From Paenibacillus_E sp052115445 (GTDB taxonomy: Bacteria; Bacillota; Bacilli; Paenibacillales; NBRC-103111): a stretch of DNA of 64,000 nt. The notes under the pieces were generated by a model. The model worked only from the letters and a program-made list of their open reading frames with translations. It was not told the origin of the DNA and searched no databases. The stretch lies in the NCBI RefSeq assembly GCF_052115445.1, contig NZ_JBFRGR010000013.1:62001-126000 (forward strand), given 5' to 3'. Positions 26,056 through 34,945 of the stretch are shown piece after piece; position 1 is the first letter of the stretch, and each line of letters begins with the position of its first letter. The position numbers were made by a program, and so were the translations under genes.

Positions 26056-27447
26056 TTGACCAGATCGAAAGTTGGCGTAACCATTCAAAGCACCAGCATC
26101 TTTTTGGATGATCGGACCGTTGTTCTAAGTGAAGCCATTGCAAGAAAATGGAAAGTTCCGTCCAATCAAATGATTAACATGCGATTCGGCTCCTCTCAGC
26201 AGGATGTTAAAGTGGTCACAGCTGCTGTACCGAATAGCCTTCGCGTCGACCCTGCGCTTGCATCTNAGATAGGTCTTCATCAAGGGGCTCGGCTTACCAT
26301 CAACTATAAGCCAACTTCGAATACAATGTCGATTGGACCCTTAATTGGTGTCATGATTAGCCGCGTTAACGAGAGTTCCACGAGCCGCCCTTTTGGTGCT
26401 ATCACCACTTTTTGTAAAGAATTGACCGATGCGTGTTATCAGATGGGGGCTAGTGTGTGTTTCTTCCCACCTAAAGAAATGCGTGCCAACCCACAGTCAC
26501 TTTCTGCTTATTCTTATACCAATGGTTCTTGGAGTAAAAGAACGTTCCCGATTCCGAATGTCATTTACAATCGTCTCACCTCACGCAAGTACGAGAATAT
26601 GCCCAATGTTCAACAGTTCATGAAGGATGTCAAGTCCCGATATGGCACAGAAATCTTTAACGAGAAATATTTGAACAAAACAGAGGTTTTCGAAGCTTTG
26701 GGAAAAGATAGCTCGTTGCATAGCTACTTGCCGGAGTCTTATCTTTTCAAAAACTTTCAAATGCTGAAATCTATGGCTGCTCGCCATAGTGTTCTATTCC
26801 TCAAACCCATTACGGGAAGTCTTGGAAATGGCATTATTCGTATTCGCAGAGAAGGCCTTGGCGAATCGTATACGGCTCATTCAACTAGCCTTGCAGGCGT
26901 CCGCCGACAAACATTCCCTTCTCTGCTTGCCGTTTTTCAGTCCGTTTCTGGAAAGCTCAAGACACAGCGCTATCAAATCCAGCAAGGACTTGATCTCATT
27001 TCATCCGAGGGGAATCCGATTGACTTCCGAGCACTTGTGCAACGGGGAGAAAAAGGAGAATGGGAAATCACTTCGATTGTAGGTCGGATTGCGGGTGCTC
27101 AGCACTTTGTTTCTAACCTGGCACGAGGTGGATCCTTATCCACTGTACCGGCTGCGCTCGCCAAAGCCTCTTTCACTACGACTGTAACTCGCTCTTCGAT
27201 TATTCGTCGTTTACGCAAGGCCTCTTTGGACATTGCCAAAGGGATTGAAACCCAAATCCCCAGTCATTTCGGTGAATTAGGAATTGATCTTGCCGTTGAC
27301 CGATCAGGTAGAGTATGGCTGCTCGAAGTGAACTCTAAGCCTTCTAAGGATGATAATACAGCGCTCAACACCGACAACACGAAAAATAAAATCAGACCAT
27401 CTGTTAAAACTTTAGTTAAATACGCTCGTTTTCTAGCGAAGCACTGA
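26056..27447 (+). CDS. YheD-like ATP-grasp protein 1, endospore coat-associated
   Basis: First of five related genes. The 463-aa product has an extra N-terminal domain (about 1-95, small strand-rich) before the ATP-grasp region, like YheD. The core shows the lysine segment FLKPITGSLGNGIIRI near residue 255, VGRIAGAQHFVSNLARGG near 345 and the metal-binding WLLEVNSKPSKDD near 425. YheC and YheD of B. subtilis are spore-coat-associated; their substrates are unknown. Start is TTG at 26056 with GGAAGGAG; the longer frame from 26011 lacks a site. N at 26266 gives an ambiguous codon (NAG). Confidence 0.85.
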   Translation: MTRSKVGVTIQSTSIFLDDRTVVLSEAIARKWKVPSNQMINMRFGSSQQDVKVVTAAVPNSLRVDPALASXIGLHQGARLTINYKPTSNTMSIGPLIGVMISRVNESSTSRPFGAITTFCKELTDACYQMGASVCFFPPKEMRANPQSLSAYSYTNGSWSKRTFPIPNVIYNRLTSRKYENMPNVQQFMKDVKSRYGTEIFNEKYLNKTEVFEALGKDSSLHSYLPESYLFKNFQMLKSMAARHSVLFLKPITGSLGNGIIRIRREGLGESYTAHSTSLAGVRRQTFPSLLAVFQSVSGKLKTQRYQIQQGLDLISSEGNPIDFRALVQRGEKGEWEITSIVGRIAGAQHFVSNLARGGSLSTVPAALAKASFTTTVTRSSIIRRLRKASLDIAKGIETQIPSHFGELGIDLAVDRSGRVWLLEVNSKPSKDDNTALNTDNTKNKIRPSVKTLVKYARFLAKH

Positions 27448-27455
27448 GGTGAACT

Positions 27456-28568
27456 ATGCGATTGCGAACACAACGCCCCTTGTTAGGCATCATGGTTACC
27501 GAACTGAACCGAGAACTGCCCTTTGCAAGCTCGAGTTTTTATCAGAATCTGTCGGCACATGGTGCTAGCAAAGGGATCGATGTGTTTGTTTTCTCGCCTA
27601 ATCGCATTGATTGGATGCAAGGGATCGTAAGAGGCTATATGTACGATCGGATACAGTCAGCATGGATAACTAAGCTGTTCCCCCTGCCCTCTCTCATCTA
27701 TGATCGCTGCTTCTTCAGCAGTAAACATAGTTATCTCACTTATCAGTATCATGTACGCAAGCTGCGTGAGATCCCTACGATTCGATTCCTTGGCTATGGT
27801 CTTGGCGGAAAGTGGGAAGTAGGGCTGATTCTGCAAAAAGATCCTGCCTTACTGCCTTACTTGCCAGAGACCAGCAGACTCCGAAGCGGACACCAACTTG
27901 AAAGTTGGTTACAGAGCCATTCAGACGCATTCTTAAAGCCTCAAGGCGGGAGTCAAGGCAAGGGTGCGATCCACATTCACAAAGCGGGTTCCCTATTTAG
28001 GCTGCATGGACGAGATGGACGTAATCATCCCGTCTCGGAAGAGTTTCAAGAATGGTCCGCTTGCTGGCAATGGCTGAAGCATCGAATAGGCTCACGTCCT
28101 TACCTCCTGCAACATTATTTACAACTCCACTCCATGAACGGAATGTCCTATGACGTACGATCTCTAGTCCAGAAAAATGGTCGCGGAAACTGGGAACATA
28201 CGGGTATGGCCGTTCGCGTTGGAAAGCCTGGAAGCATCACTTCCAATCTGCATGGCGGAGGCACTGCTGAAGATGTGAGTGCGTATCTAACTCGCGAATT
28301 CGGGGAGATGAAGTCTGAACAGCTGATAGACACCATAACCACGCTCTCTAATCAGATACCGTCTGTACTCGAGTCCAATCATGGCCGATTAGCCGAGTTA
28401 GGCATTGATTTCGGTATTGATACCAGCGGACGCGTATGGATTCTTGAAGTGAATTCAAAGCCGGGTAGAACGATTTTCGCCCGAATGCATAATGAGCGAG
28501 CTCGTTCGAAATCAATTGCAAATCCAATCCACTATGCTGGATTTTTGTTGAACAAACAGCTGAGCTGA
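27456..28568 (+). CDS. YheC-like ATP-grasp protein 2
   Basis: A 370-aa family member lacking the extra N-terminal domain. The N-terminal Rossmann-like part (RPLLGIMVTELNRE) leads to AFLKPQGGSQGKGAIHI near residue 155, then YDVRSLVQKNGRGNWEHTG near 235 and WILEVNSKPGRTIF near 330. It starts 8 bp after the previous stop with GAGGTG, so it is the second gene of the operon. Amino-acid ligation or peptide tagging is possible given the fold; nothing identifies the acceptor. Confidence 0.85.
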   Translation: MRLRTQRPLLGIMVTELNRELPFASSSFYQNLSAHGASKGIDVFVFSPNRIDWMQGIVRGYMYDRIQSAWITKLFPLPSLIYDRCFFSSKHSYLTYQYHVRKLREIPTIRFLGYGLGGKWEVGLILQKDPALLPYLPETSRLRSGHQLESWLQSHSDAFLKPQGGSQGKGAIHIHKAGSLFRLHGRDGRNHPVSEEFQEWSACWQWLKHRIGSRPYLLQHYLQLHSMNGMSYDVRSLVQKNGRGNWEHTGMAVRVGKPGSITSNLHGGGTAEDVSAYLTREFGEMKSEQLIDTITTLSNQIPSVLESNHGRLAELGIDFGIDTSGRVWILEVNSKPGRTIFARMHNERARSKSIANPIHYAGFLLNKQLS

Positions 28569-28674
28569 GGTTTAGCAAAGCTTTGTTTGAACGTGCTCAT
28601 GGGGGCAGAACGTCATATCTGCTTGGTTTGACACGGAAAGCCCCGTAGGGCAACAAGTTTAGGAGGGTAACCTA

Positions 28675-30039
28675 ATGAGTTTGACATCGTGTATGCTCCA
28701 CGCCGTACAACGAACAGATAGATCGGTCTACTTAACCAGTGATCTCGCCAAAGCTTTACGGTTAACCGGAACTAAATCCATTACTGTAAAGGTTGGGAGT
28801 AAAGGGACTTCGTTACCGGTCCGTTTGATCAAAAAAAGTGGTCAGCATATGTACATCCCGCTTTCCCTAATGGCCTCCTTGCGTATTCCTCGCACTGGGA
28901 ATGTGTTAGTCGTTAATACCAACAATAAAGAGCTTCGCATCGGTCCACTTATTGGCGTTCTAACCAACGTGGAAAACGGTACATCGCCATTCGGCTCCAA
29001 AACAGGCTTCATTCGTCAAGTTATCAACACCGGCTCACAACGTTCTTTCAGCTTCGCTTTCAGCCCTAAGAGTGTGAATTGGATACAGGAGACCGTAACT
29101 GGCCTTATTCCCAAAGAAGGCGGCGGTTGGATGCGTAAAACCTTCCCGCTTCCCGATGTTATTTACAATCGGCTCTCCAGCCGTAAAGCTGAGAAATCAG
29201 CCGGGATGGAGGGATTTAAAAATCGCTTCGTGGCNCGAGGTATTCCGATCTTTAACTGGAGCTTCTTTGATAAATGGGATGTTTACAAAATGTTAGATGG
29301 TGACGAAGCTTTCCGCTTCGTACCCGAATCCCGAATTAATCCCACAGCCGAACAAATCAAAGAAATGTTGGATAAACATAAATTTATTTACTTAAAACCA
29401 ACTGCAGGCAGCCTTGGCATCGGCATATATCGTGTTACCTATAATCCGAAGCGTGGTTATTTCGTCCGCTTCCGGAAAGGGAATAAGAATGTCCTGATTC
29501 GTTATGCCAAATTCGATGGTTTGATGCAAATGCTGGGAACAGGGCGCGGCCGTTTAGCTAGCTATGTCGCCCAACAAGGAATTCGGCTCATCGAAATTGA
29601 TAATTGTCCGATTGACTTCCGCTTCCACTTAACGAAAAACGGCAGTAATCAATGGGTTGTTGCAGCGATCGGGGCTAAAAAATCAGGAAAAGGCAGTGTC
29701 ACAACGCATATCCGAAACGGTGGGCAGCTCATGACACCTGAGCAGGTTCTTCGTCTAGTTTATGGGGCACGTGGGGAACAAATTCTTGATAATGCCAAGG
29801 AAACAGCGATTAAACTCGCACAAGGCATTGAAAATAACTACAATCATTTGCTCGGTGAGTTAGGCTTCGATATCGGAATTGATCAGAATGAAAAAGTGTG
29901 GATGTTTGAAGCAAATGCAAAGCCTGGTCGATCCATTTTCAAGCATCCTTCGCTGAAAGACGGAGACACGGCCACCCTTCAAAGTGTGTATGAGCATTGT
30001 CTTTATTTGAGCCGTTTCCGCTCAAGGAGGGAAAACTAA
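28675..30039 (+). CDS. YheD-like ATP-grasp protein 3
   Basis: A 454-aa long-form member with the N-terminal domain (to about residue 95) and ATP-grasp motifs YLKPTAGSLGIGIYRV near 240, NCPIDFRFHLTKNGS near 310 and VWMFEANAKPGRSIF near 415. Ala replaces the usual Ser in the last motif (ANAKP). It follows a 106-bp gap, the longest in the cluster, and has its own AGGAGG, so an internal promoter is possible. N at 29235 is silent (GCN, Ala). Confidence 0.85.
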   Translation: MSLTSCMLHAVQRTDRSVYLTSDLAKALRLTGTKSITVKVGSKGTSLPVRLIKKSGQHMYIPLSLMASLRIPRTGNVLVVNTNNKELRIGPLIGVLTNVENGTSPFGSKTGFIRQVINTGSQRSFSFAFSPKSVNWIQETVTGLIPKEGGGWMRKTFPLPDVIYNRLSSRKAEKSAGMEGFKNRFVXRGIPIFNWSFFDKWDVYKMLDGDEAFRFVPESRINPTAEQIKEMLDKHKFIYLKPTAGSLGIGIYRVTYNPKRGYFVRFRKGNKNVLIRYAKFDGLMQMLGTGRGRLASYVAQQGIRLIEIDNCPIDFRFHLTKNGSNQWVVAAIGAKKSGKGSVTTHIRNGGQLMTPEQVLRLVYGARGEQILDNAKETAIKLAQGIENNYNHLLGELGFDIGIDQNEKVWMFEANAKPGRSIFKHPSLKDGDTATLQSVYEHCLYLSRFRSRREN

Positions 30040-31166
30040 TGGGTTTTACCCTTCATGAGAGAGCTCCTAAACCAACATTAGCTATCCTTACCGTAAAAGA
30101 CAGTTCCCGTGTATTTCGCGGAAATTTAGAAAACTTTCTTGACTTAATTAAAACAGGCGAGCGATTTGGTCTTGACGTTTATGTCGTGACTACCAAGGAC
30201 TTCAGTATTTCGAACTCTGAAATGTACGGTTATCGCTTTCGACCAAGTGCTAATAAATGGAGCAGGGAACTCGTTCCCTCTCCTCAAGTTGTTTACAACC
30301 GCATTCCTTATCGAAAAATGGAAATGAAACCTGAGGTCCAGCAAACGATTCAGGCTTGTAAACGCAGCACCAGCATTCATTTATTCAATCCTTCTTTTTT
30401 TAATAAATGGACATTATTCAGTTGGTTAAATAACGCCAAAGAAAGTAAGCCATTCATGCCGGATACCCTGCAGATGAATGAAGTAGCAGATCTCTCCCAA
30501 TTATTACAGAAGCACCCTGTACTCTACTTGAAGCCTGTTAAAGGTAAAGCCGGAATGGGCATTATGCGTATAGATCGTATTAGCCCTAAGGGAAGCAATG
30601 GACAATATCGGCTTAGTCGCCTCGAAGACAAGAAGATGGTCTATAGTTATCATAACGACGCGGAGGACATTTGGAACGAATGGGAGAGCCATAGCGGCGG
30701 CCAAGATTATATCGTCCAACAAGGGATTGCGCTAACCAGATTCAAAGAACGTGCTTACGATCTGCGTGCATTAGTCCAAAAAACAGCAAAAGGAGAATGG
30801 AGTGTCTCTGGGATTGGCGCCCGTGTAGCAGGCAAAGCCAGCATAACCACACACGTTCCGCGCGGAGGTTCCATTGACGAACCCAGGAAGCTGCTTGCCT
30901 ATGTTTTCGGTCCCAAAGAAGCCAAAAACATTCTAAAACGGGTTCGTCAAGCAGTGATTACACTGGCTACACAAATAGAGAAATCATCAGGCAATCCACT
31001 TGGTGAAATGTCCATGGATATCGGTGTTGACACGTCTGGACATATCTGGTTTTTTGAAGCGAATTCGAAACCAATGAAATTCGATGAACCTCGAATCCGC
31101 CAGAAATCACTTGAACGGATTATTCAATACAGTCTTCATTTGATTAATAATCGGAGAAGAAGGTGA
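30039..31166 (+). CDS. YheC-like ATP-grasp protein 4
   Basis: A 375-aa short-form member. Its ATG overlaps the previous stop (TAATG) with AAGGAGGG upstream, so translation is coupled; in-frame codons from 29997 lie inside the previous gene. Motifs: YLKPVKGKAGMGIMRI near residue 165, AYDLRALVQKTAKGEWS near 240 and WFFEANSKPMKFDE near 335. Confidence 0.85.
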   Translation: MGFTLHERAPKPTLAILTVKDSSRVFRGNLENFLDLIKTGERFGLDVYVVTTKDFSISNSEMYGYRFRPSANKWSRELVPSPQVVYNRIPYRKMEMKPEVQQTIQACKRSTSIHLFNPSFFNKWTLFSWLNNAKESKPFMPDTLQMNEVADLSQLLQKHPVLYLKPVKGKAGMGIMRIDRISPKGSNGQYRLSRLEDKKMVYSYHNDAEDIWNEWESHSGGQDYIVQQGIALTRFKERAYDLRALVQKTAKGEWSVSGIGARVAGKASITTHVPRGGSIDEPRKLLAYVFGPKEAKNILKRVRQAVITLATQIEKSSGNPLGEMSMDIGVDTSGHIWFFEANSKPMKFDEPRIRQKSLERIIQYSLHLINNRRRR

Positions 31167-31172
31167 TTATGC

Positions 31173-32282
31173 TTGGCTCAAGAACGACTAGGCGTACTCG
31201 CTATTTATTTAAACAACTCACGACTTGAGGAACTGGCTTATTTCCAAAAGCTTAGCAAGGAAGGCCAACGTCTAGGCGTTCAAGTCGAGGTGTTTACTCC
31301 GGCGGATGTACAGGGAAATGCCGTGCGAACTCTCACATTTGATTCCAGTCGAGGAAGATGGCTTCGGAAGTACACAACATTACCACCCATTATCTATGAT
31401 CGCTGCCGCTATAGAGCCGCGGCGAATTATCATATGCTACAAGCTTTTCGCAACCGCCATGCCAAGCTCATCTATTTGAGCAAACCGCTGGCCAATAAAT
31501 GGGCGATGCATCAAACCCTCTCCCAAAACACTGGCATCCGACCTTATCTACCATCCACCGTTCGCTACAGTACCATCCATGAGTTGATGAGGTTTCTGAA
31601 GAAACATAAGCTCATCTACGTAAAACCAAAGAATGGCACCGGAGGAAGAGGAATTCTTCGGATTGAACAGATTTCCTCTGATCTCTATTTGTTACAAGGC
31701 AGAAATCAATTTCGTTCGATCATTGCTCCCTTCAAAGCGAATGAGAAACAGCTGGCCATCAAGCTTCATACATTGAATTTGAGCTCCGACTATGTCGTTC
31801 AGCAAGGGATCCAACTAACTCTTAATGATGGTCGTGTTCATGACTATCGGTTGTTGATTCAAAAAAATGGTCAAGGCGAATGGGAAGTGACGGGGTGCGC
31901 AGGAAGAATTGGCCCTCATCGCAGTATTACCTCCAATCTTCACGGTGGAGGCACGGCTGTGACGCAAGATCGCTTATTAGGATACCGCTTCTCATCTCAA
32001 GAGAAAATTGCAGACATCAAAGACGAGATGAACGATTTCGCTTATAAGCTGGCTGATTATTTGGAGGTCAAATTCGGGAAGCTGTGTGAATTGGGGATGG
32101 ACATCGCCGTAGATTCCAAAGGAAGTGTCTGGCTGCTCGAAGTGAACCCGAAGCCATCACGGGAAGTGTTTCGCAGGATCGGACAGCACGACACCTACCA
32201 GAAGGCCGTAACAAGGCCACTAGAATATGCGCTTTGGATGCTGCGGCAGAAAAAAGGCACGGATGACAGCACGGATTCATAG
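31173..32282 (+). CDS. YheC-like ATP-grasp protein 5
   Basis: A 369-aa short-form member and last gene of the cluster, followed by a strong terminator. Motifs: YVKPKNGTGGRGILRI near residue 150, VHDYRLLIQKNGQGEWEVTG near 225, and WLLEVNPKPSREVF near 325. It starts at TTG, 6 bp after the previous stop, with GAAGAAGGTG upstream; an ATG four bases earlier is out of frame. Confidence 0.84.
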   Translation: MAQERLGVLAIYLNNSRLEELAYFQKLSKEGQRLGVQVEVFTPADVQGNAVRTLTFDSSRGRWLRKYTTLPPIIYDRCRYRAAANYHMLQAFRNRHAKLIYLSKPLANKWAMHQTLSQNTGIRPYLPSTVRYSTIHELMRFLKKHKLIYVKPKNGTGGRGILRIEQISSDLYLLQGRNQFRSIIAPFKANEKQLAIKLHTLNLSSDYVVQQGIQLTLNDGRVHDYRLLIQKNGQGEWEVTGCAGRIGPHRSITSNLHGGGTAVTQDRLLGYRFSSQEKIADIKDEMNDFAYKLADYLEVKFGKLCELGMDIAVDSKGSVWLLEVNPKPSREVFRRIGQHDTYQKAVTRPLEYALWMLRQKKGTDDSTDS

Positions 32283-32285
32283 TTC

Positions 32286-32334
32286 ACCAAAAAACAAGCG
32301 AATCACCTTGCTGGGTGAACGCTTGTTTTTTGGT
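32286..32334 (+). terminator. Terminator of the yheC/D cluster, probably bidirectional
   Basis: A 15-bp perfect stem (ACCAAAAAACAAGCG / CGCTTGTTTTTTGGT) with T-rich arms, between two convergent operons. Confidence 0.85.
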
Positions 32335-32344
32335 TTACTTCGTT

Positions 32345-32722
32345 TTATTTGTGCCCTAGATGCACCATCGTTTGCACAAAAATCTGTTCAATGTGCTCGT
32401 CATCCAGAGAGTAGTAAACGGTCTTGCCTTCTTTTCGTCTTTTGACAATATGAAGATCCCTCAAATACCTAAGTTGATGAGATACTGCAGACTGCTCCAT
32501 CCCAATTCGCATCCCCAGATCGTGAACACAAAGCTCCTTATTTAGTAGAAAGTAGATGATTTTAACGCGCGTAGGATCTCCTAGGGCTTTGAAAATCTCA
32601 GCAATACCAGTGGCTTGCTCATCGGTTAGCTCTCTCTCTCGTTCCGCTTGCGTTATAGCCGTATGCTCACAGCTACAATCATCATCGGTTACTTTCCTCG
32701 CTTCCAGTAATCCCTTATCCAT
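32345..32722 (-). CDS. ArsR/SmtB-family metal sensor, CzrA-like
   Basis: A 125-aa winged-helix repressor. Recognition helices lie in MRIGMEQSAVSHQLRYLRDL and the wing in VKRRKEGKTVYYSL. The C-terminal helix has Asp-X-His-X10-His-X2-His (DEH ... HLGH), exactly the alpha-5 zinc/cobalt site of CzrA-type sensors. The N-terminus adds CSCEH and the ELCVHD helix has one Cys, recalling part of the CadC alpha-3N site. Start at 32722 has AGGAGG. It follows the CDF transporter gene by 29 bp and probably represses that operon. Confidence 0.9.
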   Translation of the reverse strand: MDKGLLEARKVTDDDCSCEHTAITQAERERELTDEQATGIAEIFKALGDPTRVKIIYFLLNKELCVHDLGMRIGMEQSAVSHQLRYLRDLHIVKRRKEGKTVYYSLDDEHIEQIFVQTMVHLGHK

Positions 32723-32751
32723 AGGAAATCCTCCTGTCTTCGTCACCTATT

Positions 32752-33783
32752 TTAAACCAGAAGCGCTTGATGGTCGATCGTTGATTTCTCGATTTGTATG
32801 GTCGCGTGAGTAATACCAAACCGCTTCTCAATAACAGTAATTCCTTGCTGCAGAATAGTTTGGCTATCCCGATCATCCTTAATCAGCAAATGACAACTCA
32901 TGGCTTCTATGCCCGAAGTAATCGTCCACACATGCAAGTCATGTACATCAATGACACCTTCGATTTCTTCTAGGACTTGTTTAACAGAGACTATAGAAAT
33001 AGAACTTGGTGTTCCTTCCATCAAGATGTGAAGAGTTGATTTCAGGACGCCCCAGGCGCCTCTTAAAATAAGTAGAGATACAATGATACTAATGATGGGA
33101 TCTGCTACATACCAGCCAAATAACAGCATCACAGCACCGGCTATAATCGCGCCTACAGAACCTAACGCATCACCTAAGATATGCAGATAAGCACTGCGTA
33201 AATTCAGATTCCCATGTACATCACCCTTACGCATGAGCGACCAAGCGCTTAATAAATTGGCGATTAGTCCAATGCACGCGATGAGCATCATGGACCCGCT
33301 AGCAACAGCAGCAGGATGGAGGAATCGATCAATCGCTTCCCATATAATGAGTCCAGCAATGACGAATAACGTCACCGCATTAAAAAGTGCTGCCAATATT
33401 TCAAAACGGTGGAATCCGAAGGATAAACGAGCTGAGCTGGGCTTCGCTGTAAACCATAGCGCTAGAAGGCTCAATGCTAATGCACCCGCATCGCTTAGCA
33501 TGTGGCCAGAATCAGACAGCAGTGCCAAACTGTTCGTCCAGAGTCCACCAACCAATTCAAGAACCATGATACCCGCTGTTATTCCTAGCGCGATCAACAG
33601 TCCTTGCTTATTGCCTGAATGCCCGTGATGATGGCCATGGTGATGTCCGTGGCCATGATGATGATCATGGTGATGACCGTGATGGTCAGATTCATGGTGA
33701 GCGTGGCCCTTATGCTCATGACCTTTTTCTTCTCCGTGGTCATGTCCACATGCGTGTTCCTTTTTCGAATCATGCTGTTGCAT
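32752..33783 (-). CDS. czcD: CDF family cation efflux protein, CzcD-like
   Basis: Exports Zn2+ and similar divalent ions across the inner membrane in exchange for protons or K+. The 343-aa protein starts with a His-rich tail (residues 2-58, about half His) that may bind metal, then six membrane spans. LLSDSGHMLSDAGALALS and HILGDALGSVGAI carry the paired Asp/His transport-site residues in spans 2 and 5. The cytoplasmic C-terminal domain has DVHDLHVWTI. Start at 33783 has GGGGAGG. It is first in an operon with the ArsR sensor. Confidence 0.92.
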   Translation of the reverse strand: MQQHDSKKEHACGHDHGEEKGHEHKGHAHHESDHHGHHHDHHHGHGHHHGHHHGHSGNKQGLLIALGITAGIMVLELVGGLWTNSLALLSDSGHMLSDAGALALSLLALWFTAKPSSARLSFGFHRFEILAALFNAVTLFVIAGLIIWEAIDRFLHPAAVASGSMMLIACIGLIANLLSAWSLMRKGDVHGNLNLRSAYLHILGDALGSVGAIIAGAVMLLFGWYVADPIISIIVSLLILRGAWGVLKSTLHILMEGTPSSISIVSVKQVLEEIEGVIDVHDLHVWTITSGIEAMSCHLLIKDDRDSQTILQQGITVIEKRFGITHATIQIEKSTIDHQALLV

Positions 33784-33832
33784 GGCATTACCTCCCCAGT
33801 TGCACACGACATACTTATAACTACATGTTTAT

Positions 33833-33852
33833 ATATGAATGATCGCTCATAT
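33833..33852. promoter_or_regulatory. CzrA/SmtB-type operator upstream of czcD
   Basis: ATATGA-N8-TCATAT (33833-33838 and 33847-33852) gives TGA-N8-TCA spacing, the core of SmtB/CzrA operators. It lies 50 bp upstream of the czcD start, within the expected promoter. Binding is inferred. Confidence 0.65.
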
Positions 33853-33907
33853 GTTAATAATAAATAAACATGCTTGCCAGTGTCAATAGGCTTCTCCAAA
33901 AAGAAAA

Positions 33908-33948
33908 GACCGATTCATCTCGCCACGCATGGTGAGCTTGAATCGGTC
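33908..33948 (-). terminator. Terminator of the HAD/GerP-like unit
   Basis: Stem GACCGATTCA / TGAATCGGTC extended by a second helix (CTCGCCA / TGGTGAG), followed by a T-rich stretch on the minus strand. Confidence 0.75.
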
Positions 33949-33972
33949 AACTTCATAGGCAACTAGAATCGC

Positions 33973-34197
33973 TTAGGTCCCCGTTGCTGTCTTATTCGCC
34001 CCTGCATCAATCACATCAGGGTCTAACGTAATTGTCGCACTGAATACGGTCGTAGAAATCGAGAAGTCCCCCGTGATTCCTCCTCCAGCACCTGTGTATG
34101 ATTTGGTGGCACTCGTCGGGGCAATGATACACGTATCTCCGTTAATCAGGTTTCCTTCATTCCTTATAATATTAAATATCCCTACAAAAGAAGGCAT
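33973..34197 (-). CDS. GerPA/GerPF-type spore germination protein
   Basis: A 74-aa protein beginning MPSFVGIFNIIRNEG, with SATKSYTGAGGGITGDFSIS and a C-terminal TLDPDVIDAG. These match the small GerPA/GerPF family, coat proteins that help germinants reach their receptors. The start at 34197 has AAGGTG. Unlike the six-gene gerP operon of Bacillus, it stands alone 76 bp after a HAD phosphatase gene, so it may be a paralogue outside the operon. Confidence 0.8.
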   Translation of the reverse strand: MPSFVGIFNIIRNEGNLINGDTCIIAPTSATKSYTGAGGGITGDFSISTTVFSATITLDPDVIDAGANKTATGT

Positions 34198-34273
34198 TCT
34201 GATCAGCACCTTTATCTCTCAATGTGCTACAGTGTATGCCCAAGGCTCCCGCTTTGCGACAGACCTGCGAGAA

Positions 34274-34945
34274 TTAGGAAATGTAGTCCAGCAGCTCAGA
34301 AAATCGTCCTATTCGGATATGTGCTCCTTCAAGTTCTCCAGCTTCTCGAAAGCCAGCATAGTCGCATGCCACAACGGTAAGGTTATTACGAAGTCCCGCT
34401 TCTACGTCTGACGAACGATCTCCAACCATCCAAGCGGACTGAATGCCGTGTTTTTCGAGCAAAATTTGGACTAAATCTACTTTGGAACGCGTTTGGTACT
34501 CTCCTGCACTATATAAGCCTTCGAACAGATGCGCTAGCCCCATCTCCGCGATAACTTGTTTGACGTAATCTTCTAACCCATTACTAGCAACAAATAAACG
34601 AACCCCTTTGGCATGCAAAGTCTGTAAGGTTTCAGCTACACCTTCGTATAATACCCCGCGGCCCTCCTGAAGTCCTTCGACCTGGTACTTAATCAATAAC
34701 TTATCTGCCTCCTGATGTACGGCAACAGGCGACTCTGGCATCACACGCATCCATATTTGTTCAAGGAGCATGCCTAACGCACCAAGAATTCGGTCTTCAG
34801 GCGGTGTCTCCCCTTCATATATTCCTTTGGCTCGAAGCTCGTCGAAAGTCGCATGGTACGCTGGTAATAGTAAGGTTTCCGTCTGAAATAACGTCCCATC
34901 CAAATCAAAAAGCATTGCTTCTGGCAGTTGTCCCCGAGTCGTCAT
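34274..34945 (-). CDS. HAD-superfamily phosphatase, phosphoglycolate phosphatase-like
   Basis: A 223-aa HAD hydrolase with all four motifs: LFDLDGTLFQTE (catalytic Asp), LFVASNGLEDY (motif II), the Lys in TRSKVDLVQ (motif III) and WMVGDRSSDVEAG (motif IV). A helical cap lies between motifs I and II. The closest family is the Gph/PpaX group; the substrate cannot be assigned. It has an AGGAG site and shares the upstream intergenic region with divergent nagB. Confidence 0.88.
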   Translation of the reverse strand: MTTRGQLPEAMLFDLDGTLFQTETLLLPAYHATFDELRAKGIYEGETPPEDRILGALGMLLEQIWMRVMPESPVAVHQEADKLLIKYQVEGLQEGRGVLYEGVAETLQTLHAKGVRLFVASNGLEDYVKQVIAEMGLAHLFEGLYSAGEYQTRSKVDLVQILLEKHGIQSAWMVGDRSSDVEAGLRNNLTVVACDYAGFREAGELEGAHIRIGRFSELLDYIS

